Source of the DNA: Rhizobium sp. ICMP 5592
GTDB lineage: Bacteria; Pseudomonadota; Alphaproteobacteria; Rhizobiales; Rhizobiaceae
DNA length: 64,000 nt
Assembly (NCBI RefSeq): GCF_009498525.1
Contig: NZ_QSNT01000003.1
Span: 1,033,671-1,097,670 of the forward strand
Direction: 5' to 3'
Below the pieces are notes generated by a model, which had not been told where the DNA came from, ran no database searches, and was given only the letters and a program-made list of their open reading frames with translations. Both the position numbers and the translations under genes were made by a program. Positions 37,913 through 45,949 of this stretch are shown in pieces. Position 1 is the stretch's first letter. Every line of letters starts with the position of its first letter.

Positions 37913-38836
37913 TTACTCCACTGCTACGCTTTTCTTCCGGAAAGCAAATAGCCGCCCGTCGATCGCCGCGAGGCCGACGGCGATCATCGCCATGCCGATA
38001 AAGTGCTTCAGCTGCAGTTGCTCGCCGAGAAACAGCGCGCCGAGCAGGATGGCGCTGACAGGGATGAGGAAGGTGACCAGCATCAGATTGGTGGCACCCG
38101 CCGTTGCCAGGATGCGGAAAAACAGGACATAGGCGATCGCGGTCGAGAAGATCGCCAGGCCGGCCAGCGCTGCCCAAGTTTCGGTTGAGGGTATCGCCAG
38201 CGTCCACGGATGATCGACGAAGAGGGCGACCGGCAGCAGCAAGATGGTCGAGGCCGTCACCTGTCCCGCCGCGGGGATAATCGGCGCAAGGCCCATGCGG
38301 CGGAAGCGGCGACCGAAAATGCCGGCGAGCGAATAGGTGAAGGCGGCGCCCAGCACCGCAAGCTGCGCCAGCACGTTCAAACCGAGGCTGCTCAGCACCG
38401 CCGGACCGATCATCAGCGCTACGCCGGCAAAACCGACGATGACGCCAATCAGGCGATTGCCGGTCATTTTCTCATCCGTCGTCAGGAAATGTGCCACCAC
38501 GACGGCAAAGAGCGGTGTCGTGGCGTTGAGGATCGAGGCGAGACCGCTAGCGATATGGGTCTGACCCCAGACGATCAGCAGGAAGGGAATGACATTGTTG
38601 AGGAAGCCCATGCCGAAGAAGGCAGTCCAGGCCTGACGGTCGCGCGGCATCGCCTGCCCGGTCATCCGGACGATGACATGGAGGGCGATCGCCGCCAGGG
38701 CGACACGCGCGGTGACGATGGTGAAGGGTGGCAATTCGCGCACCAGAATACCGTTGAACAGGAAGGAACCGCCCCAGAGGACCGACAATCCCAGCAGCAT
38801 GCCCCACTCCGCCGCGCCCATCGATTTCTGTGCCAT
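37913..38836 (-). CDS. EamA/DMT-family transporter
   Basis: 307 aa, about ten hydrophobic segments arranged as two EamA repeats: first FNGILVRELPPFTIVTARVALAAIAL, second LAGIFGRRFRRMGLAPIIPAAGQV, with VPVSAILLGALFLGEQL as the late-helix signature. Drug/metabolite transporter superfamily, probably an exporter; substrate unknown. GGAGG lies 8 nt before the ATG at 38836. A near-consensus promoter is just upstream, and a LysR gene is divergent and may regulate it. Confidence 0.88.
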   Translation of the reverse strand: MAQKSMGAAEWGMLLGLSVLWGGSFLFNGILVRELPPFTIVTARVALAAIALHVIVRMTGQAMPRDRQAWTAFFGMGFLNNVIPFLLIVWGQTHIASGLASILNATTPLFAVVVAHFLTTDEKMTGNRLIGVIVGFAGVALMIGPAVLSSLGLNVLAQLAVLGAAFTYSLAGIFGRRFRRMGLAPIIPAAGQVTASTILLLPVALFVDHPWTLAIPSTETWAALAGLAIFSTAIAYVLFFRILATAGATNLMLVTFLIPVSAILLGALFLGEQLQLKHFIGMAMIAVGLAAIDGRLFAFRKKSVAVE

Positions 38837-38857
38837 GGCGATATCCTCCAAGCGTTT

Positions 38858-38886
38858 ATTATCGAGTTATTCTCAATGATTGTCAA
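38858..38886 (-). promoter_or_regulatory. Near-perfect sigma-70 promoter of the EamA transporter gene
   Basis: On the minus strand: TTGACA (38886-38881), exactly 17-nt spacer, GATAAT (38863-38858). Transcription would start near 38851, leaving a leader of about 15 nt that contains the GGAGG. The match is unusually close to consensus for an alphaproteobacterium, which suggests strong transcription held down by a repressor or an activator-independent gene. Confidence 0.7.
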
Positions 38887-38992
38887 AATGCTATTTCTTG
38901 CCAACCAACGATATTGATGGAATAATCTCGCGATCATGACGCTCTGGCAAGCGAGTCTTTCTCACTCAATAGTTTAGCTAAGCTCAATCATC

Positions 38993-39889
38993 ATGGATCA
39001 GCTGCCCTCCCTTTCGGCGTTGCGCGCCTTCGAAGCTTCGGCCCGGCATCTGAGTATGACGCTCGCCGCCAAGGAGCTGCATGTCACGCCCGGCGCCATC
39101 AGCCTGCAGGTGCGCGATCTCGAAACCACGCTCGGGGTCCGGCTTTTCGAGCGCCGCGCGCGCAGCCTGGCATTGACGGCCGAGGGCGCGGATTATTTTG
39201 CAACGCTGCGCACTGCCTTCCGCCTGATACGTGAAGCAACGACGGCACTGACCATGCGGGCGCGCGACACGGTGCTGACCGTCACCTGTACCGCTGGCTT
39301 CGCCACCCATTGGCTGGTGCCGCGACTCCTGCGGTTCGAGCAGGCCCATCCCGACATCGATCTGCGCATCAGCGCCTCATATCGGATGATGGATTTCCAG
39401 CGCGACGGCATCGACATCGCCATTCGCCATGGCCCCGGCGGCTATGAGGGATTGGCGAGCGAACGGCTGCTCGACGACCAATATGTGCCGGTGTGCACAC
39501 CCGACATCGCAGCCGCCCTCGGCCCCTCACCTCCGGCCGATGCATTGGCCGGCCTGACCTTGATCCATGACGTCTATCGGCGCGACTGGCAACTTTGGCT
39601 GGAGGCGGCGGGTGCGACGAAAGTCGATGCCACACGCGGTCCGATCTTCACCGACGGCATGGGCGCCTACCACGCGATGAAGGCAGGGCTTGGCATCGCG
39701 CTGATGCGCCGTTCCTTTATCGAACAGGAGCTGGTTGACGGCACGCTTGTTGCACCCTTCCCCATTGGGTTCGCAAGCACGCTGGCCTACCATCTCGTCT
39801 ATCCGCCGGCGGCACTGGAGCGGCCGGCCATCGCCGCCTTTCGCGCCTGGCTGTTTTCCGAGGTTTCGCGCACAACGCCGCCGGTATAA
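38993..39889 (+). CDS. LysR-family transcriptional regulator, GcvA-like
   Basis: 298 aa. N-terminal winged HTH of the GcvA/AmpR branch (LPSLSALRAFEASARHLSMTLAAKELHVTPGAISLQVRDLETTLGVRLFERRAR), then a PBP2-type effector domain (VTCTAGFATHWLVPRLLRFEQAHPDIDLRIS). It is divergent from the EamA transporter with 156 bp between, the usual layout for a LysR regulator and its target. Effector unknown. Confidence 0.9.
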   Translation: MDQLPSLSALRAFEASARHLSMTLAAKELHVTPGAISLQVRDLETTLGVRLFERRARSLALTAEGADYFATLRTAFRLIREATTALTMRARDTVLTVTCTAGFATHWLVPRLLRFEQAHPDIDLRISASYRMMDFQRDGIDIAIRHGPGGYEGLASERLLDDQYVPVCTPDIAAALGPSPPADALAGLTLIHDVYRRDWQLWLEAAGATKVDATRGPIFTDGMGAYHAMKAGLGIALMRRSFIEQELVDGTLVAPFPIGFASTLAYHLVYPPAALERPAIAAFRAWLFSEVSRTTPPV

Positions 39890-39893
39890 GGCG

Positions 39894-40976
39894 TCATCCG
39901 TGATGGGTGGCACCGCCCTTGAACAGGCTGCCGGTGCGCGTCGTCAAAAACATATCGAACGGAATATGCTCCTGATGCAGGAAGCCGGTCGCGGGCAATC
40001 TGCCAGCGCGCACCAGTTCGATGACGGCGACGACAGAGGCCGAGGTGGTCCAGGAAATGGCGGTGCGGCTCTCCCCAGCAATCTCGATCGGATAATAGGC
40101 GCGGACGAACTCCTTGCGGCGTAGATTGCCGTTGATCGCGCCTTCCGCAGAGACATGGACATAGACGACATCGTCATCGACCGGCGGCTTGGCCTCCGTC
40201 AGGATCTCGCCGGCAAGCTTGCGGCGGTCGCGCATCAGCAGCTCATGAAAGAAGAAATTCATCAGCTCCATGTGGCCGGGATAGCGCATGGTCTTGTAAT
40301 CGAGGTTTTCCACGCGGCCAAGCATGGTGGCGCACATGGTTCCAAGGCCGCCCGAGGTGGTGAAAGCTTCGAGCTTGACGCCGTTGACATAGAGCGTCTC
40401 ATGCCACTCCATCGGCGAAACCAGCTTGCGCACGCCGCCTTCAATCACTTCGCAATCGTTCAGATATTCATTGACCACGCCCTCCGGCGACCAGTTGAAG
40501 GCATAGCCCAACAATCCCGTCGGATTCTGCGGAAGCGCGCCAACGCGCATGCGGATCGAGCGGCAGCGATCGAAGCCGTCGGCGAGGCTGGCGCCGACAA
40601 TGCCAATGAAACCGGGCGCCAGGCCACATTGCGGCGCCATCAGGCCGCGAGAGCTCTTTGCAAGCTCAATGATGCCATTCGTGGTCGGCACATCCTCCGT
40701 CAGGTCGAAATAGTGAATGCCGGCGTCATGGGCCAGCTGCGCCAGCGTGGCGTTCAGGTGAAAAGGCAGACAGGAGAGCACTGCATCGACGCGAGAGAAG
40801 AGATTGCCGACCAGCGCCGGATCGGACACATCGCTCGTTTCACAGGCAAAAGGCAGGATTTCCCCAGGCAGGCGCGCATCGACGCCGGTGACGGCAAAGC
40901 CGCTTTCATGCAGCAAGGTGGCGGCAAGCCGCCCGACCTTGCCGAGACCGAGAACGGCAATTCTGTCAAAGCCCAT
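39894..40976 (-). CDS. Saccharopine dehydrogenase-like oxidoreductase
   Basis: 360 aa. N-terminal Rossmann fold (FDRIAVLGLGKVGRLAATLLHESGFAVTGVD), then VDAVLSCLPFHLNATLAQLAHDAGIHYFDLTED and PQCGLAPGFIGIVGASL, as in the saccharopine dehydrogenase/lysine-6-dehydrogenase family. The substrate cannot be decided. GGGGAGG lies 6 nt before the ATG at 40976. Ends 4 nt from the end of the convergent LysR gene; lies downstream of dnaA in the same direction with 140 bp between. Confidence 0.85.
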   Translation of the reverse strand: MGFDRIAVLGLGKVGRLAATLLHESGFAVTGVDARLPGEILPFACETSDVSDPALVGNLFSRVDAVLSCLPFHLNATLAQLAHDAGIHYFDLTEDVPTTNGIIELAKSSRGLMAPQCGLAPGFIGIVGASLADGFDRCRSIRMRVGALPQNPTGLLGYAFNWSPEGVVNEYLNDCEVIEGGVRKLVSPMEWHETLYVNGVKLEAFTTSGGLGTMCATMLGRVENLDYKTMRYPGHMELMNFFFHELLMRDRRKLAGEILTEAKPPVDDDVVYVHVSAEGAINGNLRRKEFVRAYYPIEIAGESRTAISWTTSASVVAVIELVRAGRLPATGFLHQEHIPFDMFLTTRTGSLFKGGATHHG

Positions 40977-41118
40977 CGATAGCCTCCCCATTGGCGCCGC
41001 CGGCCGCCGGAAGCCGGGCATCCGACTCAGCATTTCAGATATTTATAGAATAAAGGCCGCATAAATGAAAACGGCCGGCGGTGAGGCCGGCCGTCGATCA
41101 ATGGCGGAGTGCCGTGAC

Positions 41119-42672
41119 CTATTCGTTGATCAGGCGCTTCAGCAGCTCGATCTCATGCGACAGCTTGCTGTCACCGGAAATCAGCTCCTCGATCTTGCGC
41201 ACCGCATGCAGAACCGTCGTGTGATCGCGGCCACCGAAGCGACGGCCGATCTCCGGGAAGGAACGCGGCGTCAGCGTTTTCGACAGATACATGGCGATCT
41301 GGCGCGGCTTGACGATGACACGGGTACGGCGGTTGGAAACCAGCTCCTGGCGCGAGACGTTGTAGTGACGTGCAACGATGCGCTGGATGTCCTCGATACG
41401 GACGCGACGCGGCTCGCCAGAACCAACCAGATGGGCCAGCAACTCGTCGACGCGTTCGACCGTCAGGTTCGGCTCGAAGGAGCGGCGGAAGATCAGCTGG
41501 TTGAAGGCGCCTTCCAGCTCACGGCCGCTTGCCGTCACGTTGCGGGCGACATGCGAGAGGAGTTCGGCCGGGATTTCCAGCGACGGATCCTCCAGGCGAG
41601 CAGCCTCCAGACGGCGCTTGAGGATTTCGAGACGCATCTCATAATCCGGCGCCTCGACTTCGATGGCGACACCGCCCTGAAGACGCGAGCGAACGCGCGG
41701 ATCGAGCGATTCCAGCTCCCAGGGCGCACGGTCGGCGGCAACGACGACCTGCTTGGCGCTGTCGAGCAGCATGTTGAGCAGATGGCAGAACTCGTGCTGG
41801 ATCATCTTGCCCTGCAGGAACTGCATGTCGTCGATGATCAGAAGGTCGATATTGCGCAGCGAATCCTTCAGCGTCAGCGCGTCATTGTCGCGAATGGCGG
41901 TGGCAAAGCGCCACATGAAATATTCCGCGGTCAGATAAACGACGCGCAGGTTGCGCGGATTCTGTACGGCCGCGTTGGCGATCGCCTGCAACAGATGCGT
42001 CTTGCCGAGACCGACCGTCGAGTGAACGAAGAGCGGATTGAACCGCACTGCGCCGGAACCCGCTTCCGCGATGGTCTTGGCGGCGGCAAGGCTCACCCGG
42101 TTCGAGCTGCCCTCGACATAGGTGTCGAAGGTAAAGCGGGAATCGAGCGGCGAGCCGAACAGCGGCGAGCCCATCGTCGCCGGCCGGGCAGCGGCAGCCG
42201 CGCTCACGGCATGCGCCACGATCTGACCTGCAGGCTGGGCCGTCGTGCGACGGATTGGAGCCACCGCGGTCGAGTCGGGAACGACGACCTGCTCATCCGC
42301 GCAAGGCTTTGCAGCGTGACGGGTCGCGGTGCGAACCAGAATTTCAACCTTCAGGACTTCCGCATCTTCGGCCTGGAACAGGCTGGTGATGAGATCAAGA
42401 TAACGATTGTTGATCCAGGACTTCAGAAATGTTGTCGGAACGGTCAGCCTAACGACGCTCTTCGATACCGAATGCAGCTTAAGCCGTGCAAACCAGCTGG
42501 CATAAACATCCGGACCGACCTGAGCCTTCAAGCGCGCACTGACGCGCTCGAACAATACGTTATGCTGCATCTCCCCTTTTTCCCCCGCCGCTTCAAGGCA
42601 AACCGCATTGAACGCCTGCGGTGCATTGTCCCTATTCTCCAACGCACCCGTCGTCCTCGTATTTATTTGCAT
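41119..42672 (-). CDS. dnaA: Chromosomal replication initiator DnaA
   Basis: 517 aa. Domain I near the N-terminus (LFERVSARLKAQVGPDVYASWFARL), linker, AAA+ domain with Walker A STVGLGKTHLLQA, Walker B LLIIDDMQFLQGK and sensor II region, and the C-terminal DNA-binding HTH with the DnaA signature GRRFGGRDHTTVLHAVRKIE. AAGG lies 8-9 nt before the ATG at 42672; a GTG five codons upstream and an ATG at 42570 are alternatives. In rhizobia dnaA is not beside the origin, and no DnaA-box cluster is seen here. Confidence 0.96.
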   Translation of the reverse strand: MQINTRTTGALENRDNAPQAFNAVCLEAAGEKGEMQHNVLFERVSARLKAQVGPDVYASWFARLKLHSVSKSVVRLTVPTTFLKSWINNRYLDLITSLFQAEDAEVLKVEILVRTATRHAAKPCADEQVVVPDSTAVAPIRRTTAQPAGQIVAHAVSAAAAARPATMGSPLFGSPLDSRFTFDTYVEGSSNRVSLAAAKTIAEAGSGAVRFNPLFVHSTVGLGKTHLLQAIANAAVQNPRNLRVVYLTAEYFMWRFATAIRDNDALTLKDSLRNIDLLIIDDMQFLQGKMIQHEFCHLLNMLLDSAKQVVVAADRAPWELESLDPRVRSRLQGGVAIEVEAPDYEMRLEILKRRLEAARLEDPSLEIPAELLSHVARNVTASGRELEGAFNQLIFRRSFEPNLTVERVDELLAHLVGSGEPRRVRIEDIQRIVARHYNVSRQELVSNRRTRVIVKPRQIAMYLSKTLTPRSFPEIGRRFGGRDHTTVLHAVRKIEELISGDSKLSHEIELLKRLINE

Positions 42673-43037
42673 AATGCCGCCTTCCACAGTCTCTTTTTAT
42701 AGGGCGGAGATTGCGCCGCCGCCCTTAGGTCTACGCCATGGCATGACAATCGCGCTCGTTGTTGTGAGCTTCGCCGCATACCGGTTCATCAGCCGGGTCC
42801 CGCCAAATGGACCTGACGCAAATGCTTTAGCGAAAACGACTGCTTGAGCAGCTTTCACCCTGGCATCTTTATCTGGAGCAGTCGGGCGGTCCTCGTATTC
42901 CGACCGGCTGCGCCAAAACGGCTGTCAATTTTTCTCCCCTCCCCTGCAGTCACGCTTGGGACTTAGACTGCAAAGGACAGACAAGCTTCCTCGTTCCGCC
43001 AGCGTTACCGCTTGCGGCCTCAACTCATCAACTGTTT
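42673..43037. other. dnaA upstream leader region, no gene
   Basis: 365 bp between the candidate sRNA terminator and dnaA. No supported open frame. On the minus strand it contains TTGACA (42928-42923) without a good -10 at normal spacing, and a TATAAA close to the start codon. The dnaA promoter must lie here or further upstream in the GANTC-rich stretch; I cannot choose. Confidence 0.5.
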
Positions 43038-43063
43038 GAAAAAACGGAGCTGAACCGCTCCGT
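43038..43063 (-). terminator. Rho-independent terminator, leftward, between rpsT and dnaA
   Basis: Minus-strand hairpin ACGGAGC-GGTTCA-GCTCCGT (7-bp stem, 6-nt loop; 43063-43044) running into TTTTTTC. A textbook intrinsic terminator for a transcript that starts to the right. Confidence 0.88.
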
Positions 43064-43181
43064 CACAAGAGACAAAAACCACCCACGCCGCCTTTAGTGG
43101 CAGTGTTCGCCGAAGCCGTTTAAGGTGATGTCCGCGCCCCTTGTTGAAAGCCATTTAGGCAGGATCGAAGGCGGATATCAA
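43038..43181 (-). ncRNA. Candidate small RNA between rpsT and dnaA
   Basis: A rho-independent terminator at 43063-43038 faces leftward, far below the rpsT terminator (43494-43517), and no gene lies between them. A separate minus-strand transcript must therefore end here. TAAAAT (43193-43188) could be its -10 box, giving about 144 nt; no good -35 is visible. The body contains CCAC/GTGG pairing segments. S. meliloti has a conserved sRNA, EcpR1, that represses dnaA and gcrA and has a size of this order; I believe but cannot confirm that it maps at this locus. The 5' end is approximate. Confidence 0.5.
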
Positions 43182-43216
43182 CGATGAATTTTACACAAAA
43201 TTAAGAGGCAGCCATT

Positions 43217-43343
43217 GACTCGGGAGGCCGTTTTTGAGTGTCACAAGCCCGTCAAAAAAGAATCGCTTTTGAATCAAGGAGATTCCCGTTCAGTGCGATT
43301 CCTTGGGGTTTAAAAACAAAAAAAATAAAAAATCCCTTGACTC
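43217..43343. promoter_or_regulatory. Cluster of six GANTC (CcrM methylation) sites
   Basis: GANTC occurs at 43217, 43260, 43271, 43281, 43297 and 43339, six sites in 127 bp, with two more at 43485 and 43531. In random sequence about one per 256 bp is expected. In alphaproteobacteria CcrM methylates GANTC and the methylation state controls cell-cycle promoters, including dnaA in Caulobacter. The cluster is AT-rich (A-tract near 43311-43332) and lies directly upstream of the candidate sRNA promoter. Confidence 0.7.
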
Positions 43344-43429
43344 ACTCATGAGCCGGCAACGTATCACGCAGATCACCCGGCGTTGGGATAACCTGCTGTA
43401 ACCCGTTGTTTTAAAATGTATATTTCTGT

Positions 43430-43444
43430 CATGTCATTGACATG
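43430..43444. promoter_or_regulatory. 15-bp palindrome upstream of the GANTC cluster
   Basis: CATGTCA-T-TGACATG, perfect 7-bp arms around one base, between the rpsT terminator and the GANTC cluster. It could be a repressor site for a minus-strand promoter; nothing more can be said. Confidence 0.35.
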
Positions 43445-43493
43445 GTCAGCCGGCTACATTTTAGCGAAATGAAGCGATTTGGCAGAATCCAAA

Positions 43494-43517
43494 AAGCCCG
43501 GCACAGAGGCCGGGCTT
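43494..43517 (-). terminator. rpsT terminator
   Basis: Minus-strand hairpin AAGCCCGGC-CTCTGT-GCCGGGCTT (9-bp stem) followed by TTT, giving a run of five T. It lies 31 nt after the rpsT stop. Confidence 0.9.
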
Positions 43518-43547
43518 AAGTCTAACGACTGAATCTTTAACGAAATA

Positions 43548-43823
43548 TTACGCGGTCGGAGCCGAAAGCGCCTTCACACGCTTCGCAAGACGCGAAACCT
43601 TGCGGGAAGCGGTGTTGGCATGCAGGACGCCCTTCGTGGCGGCGCGAGCCAGTTCCGGCTGCGCGGCGAGGAAGGCTTCCTTCGCGAGGGTCGCGTCACC
43701 CGATGCGATGGCTTCTTCGACCTGGCGGACGAAAGTGCGAACGCGCGAGCGACGAGCCTTGTTGACTTCGGTGCGGCGGGCGATCTTGCGGGTCGCTTTT
43801 TTCGCCGAGCTGGTATTGGCCAT
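43548..43823 (-). CDS. rpsT: 30S ribosomal protein S20
   Basis: 91 aa, basic, all-helical. MANTSSAKKATRKIARRTEVNKARRSRVRTFVR and the C-terminal GVLHANTASRKVSRLAKRV (HKNxAARxKSRL-like) are the S20 signatures. It binds 16S rRNA early in 30S assembly. Upstream of dnaA on the same strand, but with its own terminator, so probably monocistronic. Confidence 0.97.
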   Translation of the reverse strand: MANTSSAKKATRKIARRTEVNKARRSRVRTFVRQVEEAIASGDATLAKEAFLAAQPELARAATKGVLHANTASRKVSRLAKRVKALSAPTA

Positions 43824-44015
43824 GTATGCCTCTCTTAGAATTCGAACATAACTCCGTCAGTGCAGCGCGGGCCCTGCGGCCACTTCATCCAGCAATGCGG
43901 GAGCAATTGCGGAAAACCAGATCGGCTTTCCAAACTGTGGCGGGCATATAGCCGGAATGCGCGGCGACGTCAACGCGGATTCTTGCGGAACCCGCGCAAT
44001 TCCGGAATCTCGCCT

Positions 44016-44789
44016 TCACCTGTTCTTGAAGACAGGTTTGCGCTTCTCGATGAAAGCCGCCATGCCTTCCTTCTGATCCTCGGTGGCAAACAGGCTGTGG
44101 AAGAGCCGGCGCTCGAAGCGCAGTCCCTCTTCCAACGTCGTCTCCAGCGCCCGGTTCACGGCCTCCTTGGCCATCAGCACCGAGGGGCGCGACAGCGAAG
44201 CGATCTTGGCAGCAGCGGCCAGCGCCTCGTCAATCAGCTTGTCGGCCGGCACGATACGGGACACGAGGCCTGAGCGCTCCGCCTCGGCCGCATCCATCAT
44301 CCGGCCGGTCAGAACCAGATCCATGGCCTTGGCCTTGCCGACAGCACGCGTCAGACGCTGCGAGCCGCCCATGCCGGGGATGACGCCGAGCGTGATCTCC
44401 GGCTGGCCGAATTTTGCCGTATCGGCGGCAATGATGAAGTCGCACATCATGGCAAGTTCGCAGCCACCACCAAGCGCGAAGCCGCTGACGGCGGCGATAA
44501 CGGGCTTGCGCGCTCTTGCGATCTCGTCCCAGCCGCCGATAAAATCACCCTTGTAGACATCAGCGAAGTCGAGGGGCTGCATCTCCTTGATGTCGGCGCC
44601 GGCGGCAAAAGCCTTTTCCGATCCGGTGAGCACGATCGCACTGATGGCATCATCGGCGTGAAAGGCGGCGTAAGCCTCTTTCAACTCGGCCAATACGGTC
44701 GAATTCAGCGCATTCAGCGCCTGCGGCCGGTTCAGCCGGATGAGGCCAACGGCTCCATGCGTTTCGACGATGAGGGTTTCATAAGCCAT
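44016..44789 (-). CDS. Enoyl-CoA hydratase/isomerase family protein
   Basis: 257 aa crotonase. Oxyanion-hole residues are in GSEKAFAAGADIKEM and FALGGGCELAMMCD; the catalytic Glu pair of classical enoyl-CoA hydratases is present in GGGCELAMMCD and FGQPEITLGVIPGMGGSQRL. Hydrates trans-2-enoyl-CoA in fatty acid or amino acid breakdown. Conserved location beside mutM in rhizobia, with 22 nt between the two, so mutM and this gene are co-transcribed. Confidence 0.92.
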   Translation of the reverse strand: MAYETLIVETHGAVGLIRLNRPQALNALNSTVLAELKEAYAAFHADDAISAIVLTGSEKAFAAGADIKEMQPLDFADVYKGDFIGGWDEIARARKPVIAAVSGFALGGGCELAMMCDFIIAADTAKFGQPEITLGVIPGMGGSQRLTRAVGKAKAMDLVLTGRMMDAAEAERSGLVSRIVPADKLIDEALAAAAKIASLSRPSVLMAKEAVNRALETTLEEGLRFERRLFHSLFATEDQKEGMAAFIEKRKPVFKNR

Positions 44790-44811
44790 CTGTCTCTCCT
44801 CCGTTCAATCA

Positions 44812-45702
44812 TCAGTTCTGACAGGAAGCGCAATAGAAAGAGGAGCGGCCCGCCTGGACGATGCGGGCGACCGTACCGCCGCAGCCGGGCGTGCCGCAAG
44901 GCTGGGCTTCGCGGTCGTAGACAGAAAAGGAATGCTGGAAATAGCCGAGCGAACCGTCCGTCTGGATATGGTCGCGCAAGGACGAGCCGCCGGCGGCGAT
45001 CGCATCGGCGATGACCTCGCGGATCGCCTCGACCAACTGGCGCAATTCTTCGCTCGGCTTTCCAGCTTTGGTAACCAGGGTGCCGGCGGCGCGCACCGGC
45101 GACAGATGCGAACGCCACAGCGCCTCGCACACATATATATTGCCGAGGCCGGCGATGTTCTTCTGGTCGAGCAGCGCGCTCTTCAGCGGCTGCGCCTTGC
45201 CCAAGAAGCGCTCGGCCAGATAGTCGGCGCTCAGTGTATTGCCGGTCGGCTCCGGGCCGAGATCGCGGAAGGACGGGTGGCTGGCGAGATCGGCGCGCCT
45301 GGCAATATCCATGAAGCCGAAGCGGCGAGGATCATTATAGATGACGCGCGCAGGTCCGTTGGCACCCGTCAGATGGAAGATGACGTGATCGTGCTTCTCG
45401 TCCTTGGAACGGGGATGGTGGAATTCACCCGGCGTTTCGGCAGCCGCGCCGGCTTCGACCCGAAAAGAGCCGGACATGCCGAGATGCGCGATGATCGTCA
45501 TGCCGTCGTCGAGATCGATCAGCAGATATTTGGCGCGGCGCGATAGCGACGTGATGCCGCGGCCGGAGGCGAGGCGCGAAAACTCTGCCGGAAAGGGAAA
45601 GCGCAGATCGTTGCGCCGCAGTTCCAGCGCTGCGAGCACCGCCCCTTCCATGGAAGGGGCAAGCCCACGCCTGACGGTTTCGACCTCTGGTAATTCCGGC
45701 AT
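44812..45702 (-). CDS. mutM: Formamidopyrimidine-DNA glycosylase (Fpg/MutM)
   Basis: 296 aa. PELPEVETVRRGLAP provides the catalytic Pro2/Glu3; LIAHLGMSGSF carries the conserved Lys-strand region, and a C-terminal zinc finger is present (CGTPGCGGTVARIVQAGRSSFYCASCQ, four Cys). Excises 8-oxoguanine and other oxidised purines. Full length. Divergent from ubiE across a repeat-containing 247 bp. Confidence 0.96.
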   Translation of the reverse strand: MPELPEVETVRRGLAPSMEGAVLAALELRRNDLRFPFPAEFSRLASGRGITSLSRRAKYLLIDLDDGMTIIAHLGMSGSFRVEAGAAAETPGEFHHPRSKDEKHDHVIFHLTGANGPARVIYNDPRRFGFMDIARRADLASHPSFRDLGPEPTGNTLSADYLAERFLGKAQPLKSALLDQKNIAGLGNIYVCEALWRSHLSPVRAAGTLVTKAGKPSEELRQLVEAIREVIADAIAAGGSSLRDHIQTDGSLGYFQHSFSVYDREAQPCGTPGCGGTVARIVQAGRSSFYCASCQN

Positions 45703-45827
45703 CTCTATCCATCTTTATGTTTCAACCGCTTATGATCTGGGCTATAGCCCAAGGGCATTGCGGCTGGTGATCTGGCTGATGAGATAGCGTGGCAAACGCG
45801 ATTTCGCTATGGTCCGCCGCTGAATAC

Positions 45828-45929
45828 TGCATAATTCCTTAAATCGGCATCGATTTAGGGAATAAATTATGCAGCAGATTTAAAGTGCTACAGCGAGCTT
45901 TGCGCGTCACACATGACGCGCGGCGCTGT
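45828..45929. repeat. Rhizobial palindromic intergenic repeat in the ubiE leader
   Basis: Two adjacent hairpins. The first (45828-45873) pairs TGCATAATT...TTAAATCG with CGATTTA...AATTATGCA around GCAT, imperfect but long. The second (45890-45929) has outer arms ACAGCG/CGCTGT and inner arms GCGCGTCA/TGACGCGC. I recognise this wording (AATTATGCAGCA followed by AGTGCTACAGCG) as a family that recurs between genes in Rhizobium genomes. It ends about 20 nt before the ubiE start. Confidence 0.72.
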
Positions 45930-45949
45930 GGTGTAACGGAGTTGAGCTG

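Noticed and set aside
42673..43547. Chromosomal replication origin next to dnaA
   Set aside because: No cluster of TTATCCACA-type DnaA boxes; only two poor matches. In rhizobia the chromosomal origin is not at dnaA.
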